Positions 50,355 through 59,458 of a stretch of DNA of 64,000 nt are shown here, in pieces. Source of the DNA: Elioraea sp964533585 (GTDB lineage: Bacteria > Pseudomonadota > Alphaproteobacteria > Acetobacterales > Acetobacteraceae). The notes under the pieces were generated by a model that did no database searches, was not told where the DNA came from, and worked only from the letters and a program-made list of their open reading frames with translations. The number at the start of each line of letters is the position of its first letter. The stretch's first letter is position 1. A program made the translations under genes and the position numbers. The stretch covers positions 1-64,000 of the forward strand of contig CAZHMM010000003.1 of assembly GCA_964533585.1 (NCBI GenBank), given 5' to 3'.

Positions 50355-51788
50355 ATGAACGACGATCCCTGCTTCCTCTCGATCGCCGAACTGACGGCAC
50401 GCTACGCCGACGGCACGCTCTCGCCGGTCGACATCGCGCGGGCGCATCTGGCGCGCGCCGCGCGGTTCGAGGCGCAGCTCCAGGCAATTCAGCTGATCGA
50501 CGACACCGGGGCGTTGCGGGCAGCCCAGGCGAGCGAGACACGCTGGCGAATCGGAGCACCGGTCGGTGCGCTCGACGGCATCCCGCTCACGATCAAGGAC
50601 AATGTCGATGTCGCGGGATTCCCCACGCGCCACGGCTCACGCACCACCGACGCCACGCCGGCGGCGACCGACGCGCCCGCCGTCGCGCGACTGCGCGAGG
50701 CCGGCGCCGTCATCCTCGGCAAGACGCGCCTGCCCGAATTTGGCTGGAAGGGACTGACGGATGGGCCATTGCAGGTCCAGCCAACGCGCAACCCCTGGAA
50801 CCTTACACATACGCCCGGCGGGTCGAGCGGCGGCGCGGCCGCGTGCGTGGCTGCCGGAATCGGCACGGTTGCGTTTGGCAATGACGGCGGCGGATCGATC
50901 CGGGGGCCGGCGAGCTTCTGCGGGCTGTTCGGCATCAAGCCGACCTTCGGCCGCGTGCCGCACGAGCCGCATGAGGGACCATTCGGCACGCTGGTCGCGG
51001 GCGGTCCGATCACGCGCGAGGTGGCGGATGCGATCGTCACCCTGGAGGTGATGGCTCGCCCGGATGATCGTGACTGGTTCGCCCTGCCGCCCCCGCCTCC
51101 CGGCTGGCTGTCCGGTCTCAGGCCGCGGCTCGGCGATCTCCGTCTCGCCTACGCGCCGGAGCTCGGCGGGATCGCGCCGGATTCGGAGGTGCGGCGGGTC
51201 GTCGATGCTGCGGTTGCGGCTCTGTCCGCGCGCGCCGCACGCGTCGTCGAGCTCGGCCCGGTGATCGATCCGTTGCGCGATGCGTTCGAGGTCTACTGGC
51301 TTGCCGGTTTCGCCAAGCGGCTGCGCGCGATCCCGCCCGATCGGCGTGACGGGATGGACCCGCAGCTCCGTCGCCTGGCCGAACGAGGGCTCGAGGTCGG
51401 GATCGAGCAGTTACTCGCCGCCGAGGCGGCGCGCGCCACGCTCGGGCGGACTCTCGGCGCGCTGCATCGCGACCATGATCTGTTGTTGACGCCCAGCATG
51501 CCGCACGCGGCACCGACGGTCGGAACGCTGTACCACACCCCGGATTACGATCGTTGGCGTGACGGCGTGCCCTACTCTCTGCCGTTCAACCTGACCGGCC
51601 AGCCGGCCGCGACGATCCCCTGCGGCGTGACGGCTGACGGGCTTCCGATTGGCCTCCAGGTCGTGGGCCCGCGCTTCGCAGAGCGCACGATCCTGGAGGC
51701 TTGCCTCGGCATCGAGCAGCTCCTCGGGATCGTGCCACCCACAGCACGACTGCGCGGCCTTGCCATGGAGATCCGCGCCAGCACGTGA
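50355..51788 (+). CDS. Amidase, amidase-signature family, copy 2
   Basis: 477 residues, with Lys in PLTIKDNVDVAGF, Ser in TPGGSSGGAAA and nucleophile Ser in NDGGGSIRGPA. GGCGGGG precedes ATG 50355. It is a paralogue of the gene just upstream, with the same order of motifs but clearly diverged, so substrate ranges probably differ. Confidence 0.95.
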   Translation: MNDDPCFLSIAELTARYADGTLSPVDIARAHLARAARFEAQLQAIQLIDDTGALRAAQASETRWRIGAPVGALDGIPLTIKDNVDVAGFPTRHGSRTTDATPAATDAPAVARLREAGAVILGKTRLPEFGWKGLTDGPLQVQPTRNPWNLTHTPGGSSGGAAACVAAGIGTVAFGNDGGGSIRGPASFCGLFGIKPTFGRVPHEPHEGPFGTLVAGGPITREVADAIVTLEVMARPDDRDWFALPPPPPGWLSGLRPRLGDLRLAYAPELGGIAPDSEVRRVVDAAVAALSARAARVVELGPVIDPLRDAFEVYWLAGFAKRLRAIPPDRRDGMDPQLRRLAERGLEVGIEQLLAAEAARATLGRTLGALHRDHDLLLTPSMPHAAPTVGTLYHTPDYDRWRDGVPYSLPFNLTGQPAATIPCGVTADGLPIGLQVVGPRFAERTILEACLGIEQLLGIVPPTARLRGLAMEIRAST

Positions 51789-52096
51789 CCATCCGCCCTC
51801 CGTGAGCGGGCCGTGCCGTAGTCGAAACACCCCGCCGCCAACCAAGCGATGTCGCTCCGTCCACACAAGGCTAGCGCTCGGCCGCAGATGCCGGGCGATT
51901 GAACGCAGCTGCGCTGGCTTTGAACGGACGGGGACGGGTCTGGATTGCGTCCGGCGAGGCCCTGTCGCTCAGCAGCGACCCGCGCGCGAATCCGACCGGA
52001 TCAATGCCGCCCATCATCCACCGGCCGATCCAACGTTCATCGAAGCTTCATTCACATGAAACCGCCGGGTCACCATGCGCTGGCACCACTCCCCGC
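51789..52096. other. Non-coding remnant before the chimera
   Basis: About 310 bases without a supportable gene. Short open frames overlap both strands but show no domain. Given the deletion junction just downstream, this may be debris of the lost upstream part of the dipeptide operon or the promoter of the lost sulfatase. Confidence 0.45.
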
Positions 52097-52185
52097 ATGA
52101 GCGACACCCCCGGCGTCACCTCCGCGCGCGCAACCAACGTGCTGCTGATCGTCGTCGACCAGTGGCGCGCCGACATGATACCGGG
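52097..52185 (+). pseudogene. Sulfatase 5' fragment
   Basis: The frame from ATG 52097 reads MSDTPGVTSARATNVLLIVV followed by DQWRADMI, the standard N-terminus of sulfatase / alkaline-phosphatase-superfamily enzymes, whose first metal-binding Asp sits in VVDQWRAD. Homology stops near 52185, where the sequence switches to a binding-protein fragment in a different frame. The remaining 400-plus residues of a sulfatase are absent. This is a deletion scar. Confidence 0.8.
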
Positions 52186-52710
52186 CTCGCCCAGCGGCTG
52201 GTGCGCGAGGCCAGCTACCGCGGCGATCCCATCCCGTATCGTTGCCTCAACAACTACTATACGAACCAGAACGCGACCGCGCAGATCCTCGTCGAAATGT
52301 GGAAGGCGGTCGGGTTGAATGTCCAACTCCAGATGGTCGAGAACTGGCAGCAGATCATGCAGCGCAACGAGACGTGCGCGATCCGCGACTGGTCGAACTC
52401 CGCCCTCTACAACGATCCCGTCTCCTCGCTCGTCTCCCAGCACGGCCCGAACGGATCGCAGCAGCAGGTCGGCGAATGGACCAATGCCGAATTCAATCGC
52501 CTCTCGGTGGAGCTCGAGACCTCCACCGATCGCGCGTGCCGCCGTGCGGTGTTCCGCCGCCTGCTCGAGATCGCCGAGCGCGTGGACCCGGCCTACACCG
52601 TGCTGCACCAGACCGCGACCTTCACGGCGAAGCGCAAGGAGATCCGCTGGCAGGCAGCGCAGTCCTTCCTGATGGATTTCCGCGCGCGCAACCTCGCCTT
52701 CCCGGCGTGA
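52186..52710 (+). pseudogene. 3' fragment of a peptide-type ABC binding protein
   Basis: From about 52186 the frame reads LAQRLVREASYRGDPIPYRC and goes on through YYTNQNATAQILVEMWKAVG to FRARNLAF, the C-terminal third of a family 5 solute-binding protein. The first two thirds, including the signal peptide, are missing, and the frame upstream belongs to a sulfatase remnant. It stops 7 bases before the first ATPase gene, its expected operon position. It cannot be exported, so it is non-functional as a binding protein. Confidence 0.85.
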
Positions 52711-52717
52711 GCCACGG

Positions 52718-53713
52718 ATGGGCGCGCTCGTCACCCTCTCCGGTCTGACGGTCGACTTCGACACCGGCGAGCGTGTCGTGCGCGCCCTGCACGGGGTCGA
52801 TCTCGCGCTCGCCCGCGGTGAGGCGGTCGGGCTGGTCGGCGAGTCCGGGTCGGGCAAGTCGGTAACCTGGCTTGCCGCGCTCGGCCTGCTCGGCAGCCGC
52901 GCGCGCATCGGTGGCTCGGTGCTGCTCGACGGCATGGAGCTTGTCGACGCGCCGGTGCGCGTGCTGGAGGCCGTGCGCGGCAAGCGCATCGCGATGATCT
53001 TCCAGGACCCCGCCTCGTCGCTGAACCAGGTGCATCGGATCGGACGCCAGATCGGCGAGGCCCTCGCCCTGCATCGCGGGCTCGCCGGCTCGGCGGCACG
53101 CGCCGAGACGCTGCGCCTGCTCGACCGCGTCGGCATCCCGGCTGCGGCACGCCGGCTCGACGAGTATGCGCACCAGCTCTCGGGTGGGCAGAACCAGCGG
53201 GTGATGATCGCAATGGCACTTGCCGGCGAGCCTGATCTGCTGATCGCCGACGAGCCCACCACCGCGCTCGACGCGATGATCCAGGCGCAGATTCTTGCCC
53301 TGCTCGGCGCGTTGCGCCGCGACGGCTGCATGGCGATGGTGCTGATCAGCCACGATCTCGGCGAGGTGGCAGAGAACTGCGATCGCGTCGCCGTCATGTA
53401 TGCCGGCCGGATTATCGAGGAAGCACCGACCGATCGGCTGTTCGGCGCGCCGCAACACCCCTACACGCACGGGCTGCTCGATGCCCTGCCGGATCTCGAC
53501 GGGCCGCGCCGCCGTCTCGCCGCAATCCCTGGCACTGTGCCAGAGCCGACGCGGCTGCCGCCGGGCTGCTCCTTTGCACCGCGCTGCCCGCGCGCCGAGG
53601 CGGTTTGCGCGGCAGCCGTACCGTCCTTCCGCGCCGTGGCACCCGAGCATCGCACCGCCTGCCGGCGTCCGGGCACGGTTGCCGCACCGGCGCGCCAACG
53701 GGCGATCGCGTGA
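52718..53713 (+). CDS. Dipeptide ABC transporter ATPase, DppD type
   Basis: 331 residues with Walker A GESGSGKS, signature LSGGQNQRVMIAMAL, Walker B LLIADEPTTALD, H-loop LISHDLGEVAENCD and the C-terminal oligopeptide-transporter region with its Cys cluster (CSFAPRCPRAEAVC). It looks intact although its operon partners are damaged. Its stop overlaps the start of the DppF-type gene. Confidence 0.93.
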   Translation: MGALVTLSGLTVDFDTGERVVRALHGVDLALARGEAVGLVGESGSGKSVTWLAALGLLGSRARIGGSVLLDGMELVDAPVRVLEAVRGKRIAMIFQDPASSLNQVHRIGRQIGEALALHRGLAGSAARAETLRLLDRVGIPAAARRLDEYAHQLSGGQNQRVMIAMALAGEPDLLIADEPTTALDAMIQAQILALLGALRRDGCMAMVLISHDLGEVAENCDRVAVMYAGRIIEEAPTDRLFGAPQHPYTHGLLDALPDLDGPRRRLAAIPGTVPEPTRLPPGCSFAPRCPRAEAVCAAAVPSFRAVAPEHRTACRRPGTVAAPARQRAIA

Positions 53714-54697
53714 GCGCGCTGCTATCGGCACGCCGGCTCGCGCGGCACTATGCCGTGCGATCGGGTCTGTTCGGCCGTGCCGGAAGCCTGCGCGCGGTCG
53801 ACGGCGTGTCCTTCGATGTGCCGCCCGCGCGCACGCTCGCCCTGGTCGGCGAGTCCGGCTGCGGCAAGACCACCACCGCCAAGCTTGTGCTCGGGCTGAT
53901 CCCACCCAGCGCCGGCGAGGTCACCTTCGAGGGTGCGGCGCTCCCGGCGCCGAACACCGGCGCATGGCGCGAGGCCCGCCGGCGGATGCAGATGATCTAC
54001 CAGGACCCGCTCGGCGCGCTCGACCGTCGCCTGCCCGTGCTGCGCCAGGTGGCGGAGCCGCTGGAGATCCATCAGGTCGGCACGAAGACGGACAGGCGCG
54101 AGCGGGCCCTGGCGCTGCTCGACGCCGTCGGCTTGCAGCCCCACCTCGCCGGGCGCTACCCGCACGAGCTCTCCGGCGGGCAGCGCCAGCGCGTCGTGCT
54201 CGCCCGCGCGCTGATCCTGGACCCGCGCTGATTGTCGCCGATGAGCCGGTCTCGGCGCTCGACGTCTCGATCCAGGCGCAGGTGCTCAACCTGTTCGAGG
54301 ATCTCCAGGCGCGCTTCGGTGTCGCCTTCCTGTTCATCAGCCATGATCTCAAGGTCGTGCGCCAGGTGCGCACGAGGTCGCGGTGATGTATCTGGGCCGG
54401 ATCGTCGAGCAGGACGCGCCGGAGGCGCTGTTCCGCGCGCCCGCGCATCCCTACACGCGCGCCCTCGTCTCGGCGATCCCGGTGGTGCGGCGGCGCGCCG
54501 GGCGCGAGCGGATCGTGCTGGAGGGCGATCCTCCGAACCCGATCGCCGTGCCGTCGGGGTGCGCGTTCCACCCGCGCTGTCCGATCGCGGTGGCCGCGTG
54601 TCGGCGCGAGACGCCGGTGCTCAAGCCGATGGCCGACGGACGTCTGGTCGCGTGCCACCTCGCGCATGGCGAGGCCGCGATGCAGCGAGCGGCCTGA
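53710..54697 (+). pseudogene. Dipeptide ABC ATPase, DppF type, with two frameshifts
   Basis: The frame from GTG 53710 carries Walker A GESGCGKTT and LSGGQRQRVVLARALI, then hits a stop at 54229-54231. The sequence continues in the next frame (ALIVADEPVSALDVSIQAQV to ISHDLKVVRQV), breaks again near 54368, and continues in the third frame (EVAVMYLGRIVEQDAPEALF to 54697). Each break equals loss of one G in GGCGC (54224-54228 and 54366-54370). Either the gene is inactive or both are sequencing errors. With the other damage in this operon, decay is more likely. Confidence 0.85.
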
Positions 54698-54700
54698 GCG

Positions 54701-55387
54701 ATGCTGCGCTACCTGTTCTCCCGCCTGCTGCGCGCGATCCTGACGATCGCCCCGGTCGTGACCTTCGCCTTCATCGTGCTGCGGCTGTCGGGCGACCCGG
54801 CACTGCTGATCATGTCGGTCGACGCGCCGCCCGAGGCCGTCGAGGCGTTCCGCGCCGCCTGGGGCCTCGACCGGCCGGTGTGGGAGCAGCACCTGCGCTA
54901 CTTCGTGCAGGTGGCGCAGGTCAATCTCGGCTGGCTGCCCTCGGGCGGGGCGGAGTCGTGGCGGCACGCGATCCTGCCCGTGATCACGCTTGGCCTGTCC
55001 GGTGCGGCGATCCTCGCGCGCTTCACCCGCAGCGCGATGCTCGAAGTGCTGGGCCAGCCCTATATCCGCGCAGCCTCGGCCAAGGGCCTGCCGTGGCGTC
55101 GCGTCGTCACCGATCACGCGCTGCCGAACGCGGCGATCCCGACCGTCACGATCATCGGCTTCATGGTCGGCAGCCTGGTCGCCGGCGCGGTGGTGGTGGA
55201 GAGCGTGTTCTCCTGGCCTGGTGTCGGGCGGCTGCTGGTCGTCGCGGTCTCGAACCGGGATCTCGCAATCGTGCAGACCATCCTGCTGCTGGTCGCGATG
55301 ACCATGGTCTGCGCGAACCTGATCGTCGACATGCTCTATGGCTGGATCGATCCGCGGCTGCGCACTGCGCGCGCGGCAGGAGGGTGA
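54701..55387 (+). pseudogene. Dipeptide permease, DppB type, internally deleted
   Basis: Only 228 residues instead of about 310. The N-terminus (MLRYLFSRLLRAILTIAPVV) and the C-terminal half (ILARFTRSAMLEVLGQPYIR, AASAKGLPWRRVV) are normal. QVAQVNLG, however, is joined directly to WLPSGGAESWRH, omitting the segment that normally contains the first cytoplasmic loop and two membrane spans. The join near 54931-54940 lies at CTCGGC, a likely short-repeat deletion point. The frame is open, but a working permease is improbable. Confidence 0.82.
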
Positions 55388-56295
55388 GCTCGGCACCGCA
55401 GGATGTCGTCGCTGCCACGCTGCCGGCGCAAGCCCAGGCCGAGCCCGCGCGCGCGACGATCAGCCGCTTCCTCGAGGCGTGGCCGCCCGCAGTGCTGCTG
55501 GGGCTTGCCTGGATCGCGGGCATGCTGGCCGTGGCGCTGTTCGCCGACGTGCTCGCACCCTACTCCTATACCGCGCTCGATCTGCGCGCGCGCCTCTCCC
55601 CGCCCGTGTTCTTGGGCGGCGACTGGCGCCATATGCTCGGCAGCGATGAACTCGGCCGGGACGTGCTGTCGCGCCTGATCGTCTCGATCCGGATGAGCGC
55701 GCTGATCGCCTTCGGCGCGACGATCATCAGCGCCGTGCTCGGCACCTCGCTCGGGCTGCTGGCGGCGCATTTCCGCGGCCGCATCGAGCAGGTCGTGCTG
55801 GCGCTGGTCGATTTCCAGGCCTCGATGCCGTTCCTCATCATCGCGCTCAGCGTGCTCGCCTTCTTCGGCAATGCGCTGCCCTTGTTCATCGCGTTGATGG
55901 GGTTCCACGGCTGGGAGCGCTACGCGCGCATCTCGCGCGGTCTCACGATCGCGGCGAACGAACAGGGTTATGCGAACGCGGTGCGCCAGCTCGGCGCGGG
56001 CTCGGCGCGGATCTACGGGCTGCACGTGCTGCCCAATATCGCCTCGACCCTGATCGTGACCATGACGCTGACCTTCCCTGAGATCATCCTGCTCGAGAGC
56101 GGGCTGTCCTTCCTCGGCCTCGGCGTGCAGCCGCCGATGACGAGCCTCGGTAACATGGTCGGCTACGGGCGCGAGTACATCACCCGCGCCCCCTGGATCA
56201 TGCTGTCGCCGGCGGCGGCGATCGTTCTGACCACGCTGTCGATCAGCCCGGCCGGTGACTGGCTGCGCGACCGCCTCGACCCGACCCTGCGCTAG
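55384..56295 (+). CDS. Dipeptide permease, DppC type
   Basis: 303 residues with six membrane segments: a first span near residue 40, then GGDWRHMLGSDELGRDVLSR, the EAA region (ANEQGYANAVRQLGAGSARI) and FPEIILLESGLSFLGLGVQP. The length is normal. The GTG start overlaps the upstream stop (GTGA), but AGGAGG is almost adjacent to it, so the true start is uncertain. It is intact in sequence, but its partner permease is deleted. Confidence 0.88.
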   Translation: MSSAPQDVVAATLPAQAQAEPARATISRFLEAWPPAVLLGLAWIAGMLAVALFADVLAPYSYTALDLRARLSPPVFLGGDWRHMLGSDELGRDVLSRLIVSIRMSALIAFGATIISAVLGTSLGLLAAHFRGRIEQVVLALVDFQASMPFLIIALSVLAFFGNALPLFIALMGFHGWERYARISRGLTIAANEQGYANAVRQLGAGSARIYGLHVLPNIASTLIVTMTLTFPEIILLESGLSFLGLGVQPPMTSLGNMVGYGREYITRAPWIMLSPAAAIVLTTLSISPAGDWLRDRLDPTLR

Positions 56296-56304
56296 GATCA
56301 GCCC

Positions 56305-57723
56305 ATGCCTCTTGCGTCCCGAGTCGTCCTGTTCGGTTTCGACGGTCTGCGCCCGGATCGGGTGACGCCCGAGACGATGCCGCATCTGGCCCGCTTCATG
56401 GCCGAGGGTGCCCGCTTCGCCAACGCGCGCAGCGTGTTCCCCTCCGAGACGCGCGTGGCGATTCCCTCGCTCGCCACCGGCTGCCGACCGGGCACGCACG
56501 GGCTCGTCGCGAACAGCCTCTATGATGCGGCCGCAGCACCCGAACGCGTGCTGAACACCAAACACGCCGCCGATGTCGACGCGCTGATCGCCGCGCATGG
56601 CCGGCTGCTCGCGGTGCCCTCGCTCGGCGCGCGACTTGCCGCGGCGGGCCATGCGCTCGACGTGGTCTGGACCGGCACGGTCGGCGCGGGCCGGGCGTTC
56701 TTCCCCGAGGCCGAGGCGCTGGACGGGTTCCGCTGGCATCCGGAGGAGGCGGTCGGACCCGCGCGTGGCCTCGCGGCCCGGTTCGGCGAGGCACCGCCTG
56801 CCGCCACACCCAACACGCCGCGCGTCCGCCACGCCGCACGTCTGTTCCTGGAGCACGTGCTCGGCGAGCGCCGCGCCACGGTCGCCGCGTTCTGGTCCAG
56901 CGAGCCCGACGTCACCTACCATTACCGCGGCGTCGGCAGCGTGGAGGCAGCCGCTGCAATGCGCGACGTGGACGCGGCTTTCGCCGATGTGCTGCGCTGG
57001 CGCGATGCCCAGCCTGATCGCGACGGCATCGTCGTGATCGCGCTCTCCGACCACGGTCATGTCACCGGCGAGGCGCGGGTCGATCTCCTGGCGCTGCTCC
57101 GCGAGGGCGGCTTCAAGGCGGGGCGTGATCTCGGCAATGGCGCGGAGATCGCGCTCGGCGGCGGCGGCGCGCCGGGCCTCTGGTTGCGCGACCCGGGCGA
57201 TACGTCCCGCCTCGCCGCATGGCTGAACGAACAGTCCTGGGCCGGCTTGGTGCTCGCGCGCGAGCCGGGAATTCCAGGCACGATCCCGCTTGCCACGCTC
57301 GGCGCACGGCACGCCCGTTCGCCGGATCTCGCGGTCACCTTCGCGGGCTCGGGCGATCCTGATCGCGATGGCGTGCCCGGTCGCGGCCTGATCGATGCCG
57401 GCGATGTTCCGGTCGGTGGCGGCATGCACGGAGGACTCCATGAGCGCGAGCTTGCCACCGTGCTGGCGATGACGGGTGGGCCGATCCTGCGCAGCGCCAC
57501 GATCCGGAGTCCGGCCGACCTGACCGATGTCACGCCGAGCGTGCTTGCGCTGCTCGGCCTGCCGATCGAGCCGGCGGACGGGCGTCCGCTCGTCGAGGCG
57601 TGGGATGCCGCCGCCGATGCGGCTCCCGAGTACGAGGTCCTTCGTCCGATCGAGCATCGGGCGGGCCTTCGCCTCGTCCGCCTCGGCGCGACGCGGCGGC
57701 CGGATGCGATGATCGCGAGCTGA
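56305..57723 (+). CDS. Alkaline-phosphatase-superfamily hydrolase (NPP-like)
   Basis: 472 residues. The metal-binding start is VVLFGFDGLRPDRVTPETMP, the nucleophile region FPSETRVAIPSLATGCRP, and LSDHGHVTGEARVD and GGMHGGLHERELATVLAM are the second metal sites. This layout fits nucleotide pyrophosphatase/phosphodiesterases and related phosphonate hydrolases. It is ten bases after the dppC-like gene and convergent with the phosphonate cluster, so a phosphonate or phosphodiester substrate is possible. No signal peptide is evident. Confidence 0.88.
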   Translation: MPLASRVVLFGFDGLRPDRVTPETMPHLARFMAEGARFANARSVFPSETRVAIPSLATGCRPGTHGLVANSLYDAAAAPERVLNTKHAADVDALIAAHGRLLAVPSLGARLAAAGHALDVVWTGTVGAGRAFFPEAEALDGFRWHPEEAVGPARGLAARFGEAPPAATPNTPRVRHAARLFLEHVLGERRATVAAFWSSEPDVTYHYRGVGSVEAAAAMRDVDAAFADVLRWRDAQPDRDGIVVIALSDHGHVTGEARVDLLALLREGGFKAGRDLGNGAEIALGGGGAPGLWLRDPGDTSRLAAWLNEQSWAGLVLAREPGIPGTIPLATLGARHARSPDLAVTFAGSGDPDRDGVPGRGLIDAGDVPVGGGMHGGLHERELATVLAMTGGPILRSATIRSPADLTDVTPSVLALLGLPIEPADGRPLVEAWDAAADAAPEYEVLRPIEHRAGLRLVRLGATRRPDAMIAS

Positions 57724-57766
57724 TCGATCGAAGCGATGGCGCCCGCGGCGGCGCCTGGTCAGGCCG

Positions 57767-59458
57767 TCAGCGTCGGCGCCAAGCCTGTGTGCGGCGGGTC
57801 AGAATCCGATCGACCTGCACGTGCAGCCCCTTCACGGCCGCGGAGGTCAGCAGGATCACCGTCGCCATGGCCGCGGCTGCGCTCGCGAAACCGGCCTCGT
57901 CCATCTGCAGCACCGCGACCGAGGCCGTCATCGTGTCGGGCGAATACAGGAACACCACGGCCGAGACCGTGGTCATCGCATTGACGAACAGATAGATCGC
58001 GACGTCGAGGATGACCGGCAGCGACATCGGCACGGTGACGGCGGCGAAGGTGCGCCAGATCGGCACCTTCAGGCTCGCCGAGACCGACTCGAACTCGGGA
58101 TCCAGGCTCTTGAGCTGCGTCATGCTGGCGAGGTGGCCGACGGTGTAGAAGTGCACCATCGAGTTCAGCACCAGGATGCCGAGCGTGCCGTAGAGGAAGC
58201 CGAGCGGATTGGCCGGGGCGTTGAAGAAGAAGATGTAGGCGATGCCGAGCACAAGCCCTGGCACGGCGAGCGGGATGACGGCAAGGAAGCGGACGATGTC
58301 GCAGAGCGGCCCCAGGACCTTCGCGCGATCCATCGCATAGGCAAAGGCGAACACCAGCGGCGCGCCGATCAGCGCGGTCCAGAACGCGAGGCGGATGCTG
58401 TTGGTCCAGCTGCCCCAGCCGGCGCTGATGAAGTTGCCGAACGCGTAGTTGTTGAGCGTGAGCGAGAGATTCCAGGGCCAGAACGTGATCAGGCTGCCCC
58501 AGGCGGCGATCCCGACCAGCGTCAGCATCAGCCCGGAGACCAGCGTGCAGAACGCAAACAGCGGCCAGTCGCGCTTCGGCCGCCGCTTCGGGATGTAGGG
58601 CACGGCGCGCGCGCCCACCACCGCCACTTGCCGACGCTGCGCCCACTGGTCGGCGCCGAAGGCGAGGATCGCCGGGATCATCAGCACGACGCCCACCACC
58701 GCGCCCATCTGGAAGTTCTGCTGCCCGACCACCTGCTTGTAGACTTCGGTCGCCAGCACGCTGAACGATCCGCCGATCACCTTGGGGATGCCGAAATCGG
58801 TCATCACCAGCGTGAACACGACAAAGGCGGCCGAGATCATTCCGTAGCGCGCGGTCGGCAGCGTCACGGTGCGCATCACGCGGATGCGCGAGGCGCGCAG
58901 CGCCTCAGCCGCCTCATAGAGACGCGCATCGGTGCCTGAGAGCGCGGTCGCGAGGATCAGCAGCGCATGGGGGAAGGTGTAGAAGACCTGCGAGATGATG
59001 ATTCCGAGCGGTCCATAGATGGTGCCGCCGAACAGCCAGGACCGCAGGAATCCCTGGTTGCCGAACAGGTAGATCAGCGCGAGCGCAGGAAGCAGGCTCG
59101 GCGCGAGGATCGGGATCAGGGCAATGGCGCGGAACAGCCCCTTGCCCGGCATTGCGCTCCGCGTCAGCGCATAGGCAAACACGAACGCCGCCGGAACCAC
59201 GATCGCCGTGGTCAGACCTGCCGTCCAGAGGCTGTTCCACAGGCTGCCCGCGAGCGCAGGGGTCTCGACATAGCGGACATAATTGGCGAGGCCGACGAAC
59301 CGCCCCTGCTGATCCTCGAAGCTCTTCAGGAACAGCGTGCCGAGCGGCAGCACGAGCGCGACCGCGAGGAACAAGCCCGCGAGCACCACCACGGCAGCCA
59401 GCAGCCGGTCATCGCCGGACCAAACGCGCCGGACCGGCAGGGCGGCCGCGACGGCCAT
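57767..59458 (-). CDS. 2-aminoethylphosphonate-type ABC permease (fused two-domain)
   Basis: 563 residues with two permease domains of six membrane spans each, as in FbpB-type and AEP-type importers. EAA loops read AEALRASRIRVMRTVTLPTA in the first half and FESVSASLKVPIWRTFAAVT in the second. ATG 59458 overlaps the ATPase stop (TGATG). With the adjacent ATPase and binding protein, next to phnX and phnZ, this is best read as the AEP importer seen with other phosphonate genes. Confidence 0.92.
   Translation of the reverse strand: MAVAAALPVRRVWSGDDRLLAAVVVLAGLFLAVALVLPLGTLFLKSFEDQQGRFVGLANYVRYVETPALAGSLWNSLWTAGLTTAIVVPAAFVFAYALTRSAMPGKGLFRAIALIPILAPSLLPALALIYLFGNQGFLRSWLFGGTIYGPLGIIISQVFYTFPHALLILATALSGTDARLYEAAEALRASRIRVMRTVTLPTARYGMISAAFVVFTLVMTDFGIPKVIGGSFSVLATEVYKQVVGQQNFQMGAVVGVVLMIPAILAFGADQWAQRRQVAVVGARAVPYIPKRRPKRDWPLFAFCTLVSGLMLTLVGIAAWGSLITFWPWNLSLTLNNYAFGNFISAGWGSWTNSIRLAFWTALIGAPLVFAFAYAMDRAKVLGPLCDIVRFLAVIPLAVPGLVLGIAYIFFFNAPANPLGFLYGTLGILVLNSMVHFYTVGHLASMTQLKSLDPEFESVSASLKVPIWRTFAAVTVPMSLPVILDVAIYLFVNAMTTVSAVVFLYSPDTMTASVAVLQMDEAGFASAAAAMATVILLTSAAVKGLHVQVDRILTRRTQAWRRR

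Noticed and set aside
48910..51788. GatA subunits of glutamyl-tRNA amidotransferase
   Set aside because: Triads fit the whole amidase-signature family, two paralogues sit together and no gatB or gatC is nearby.
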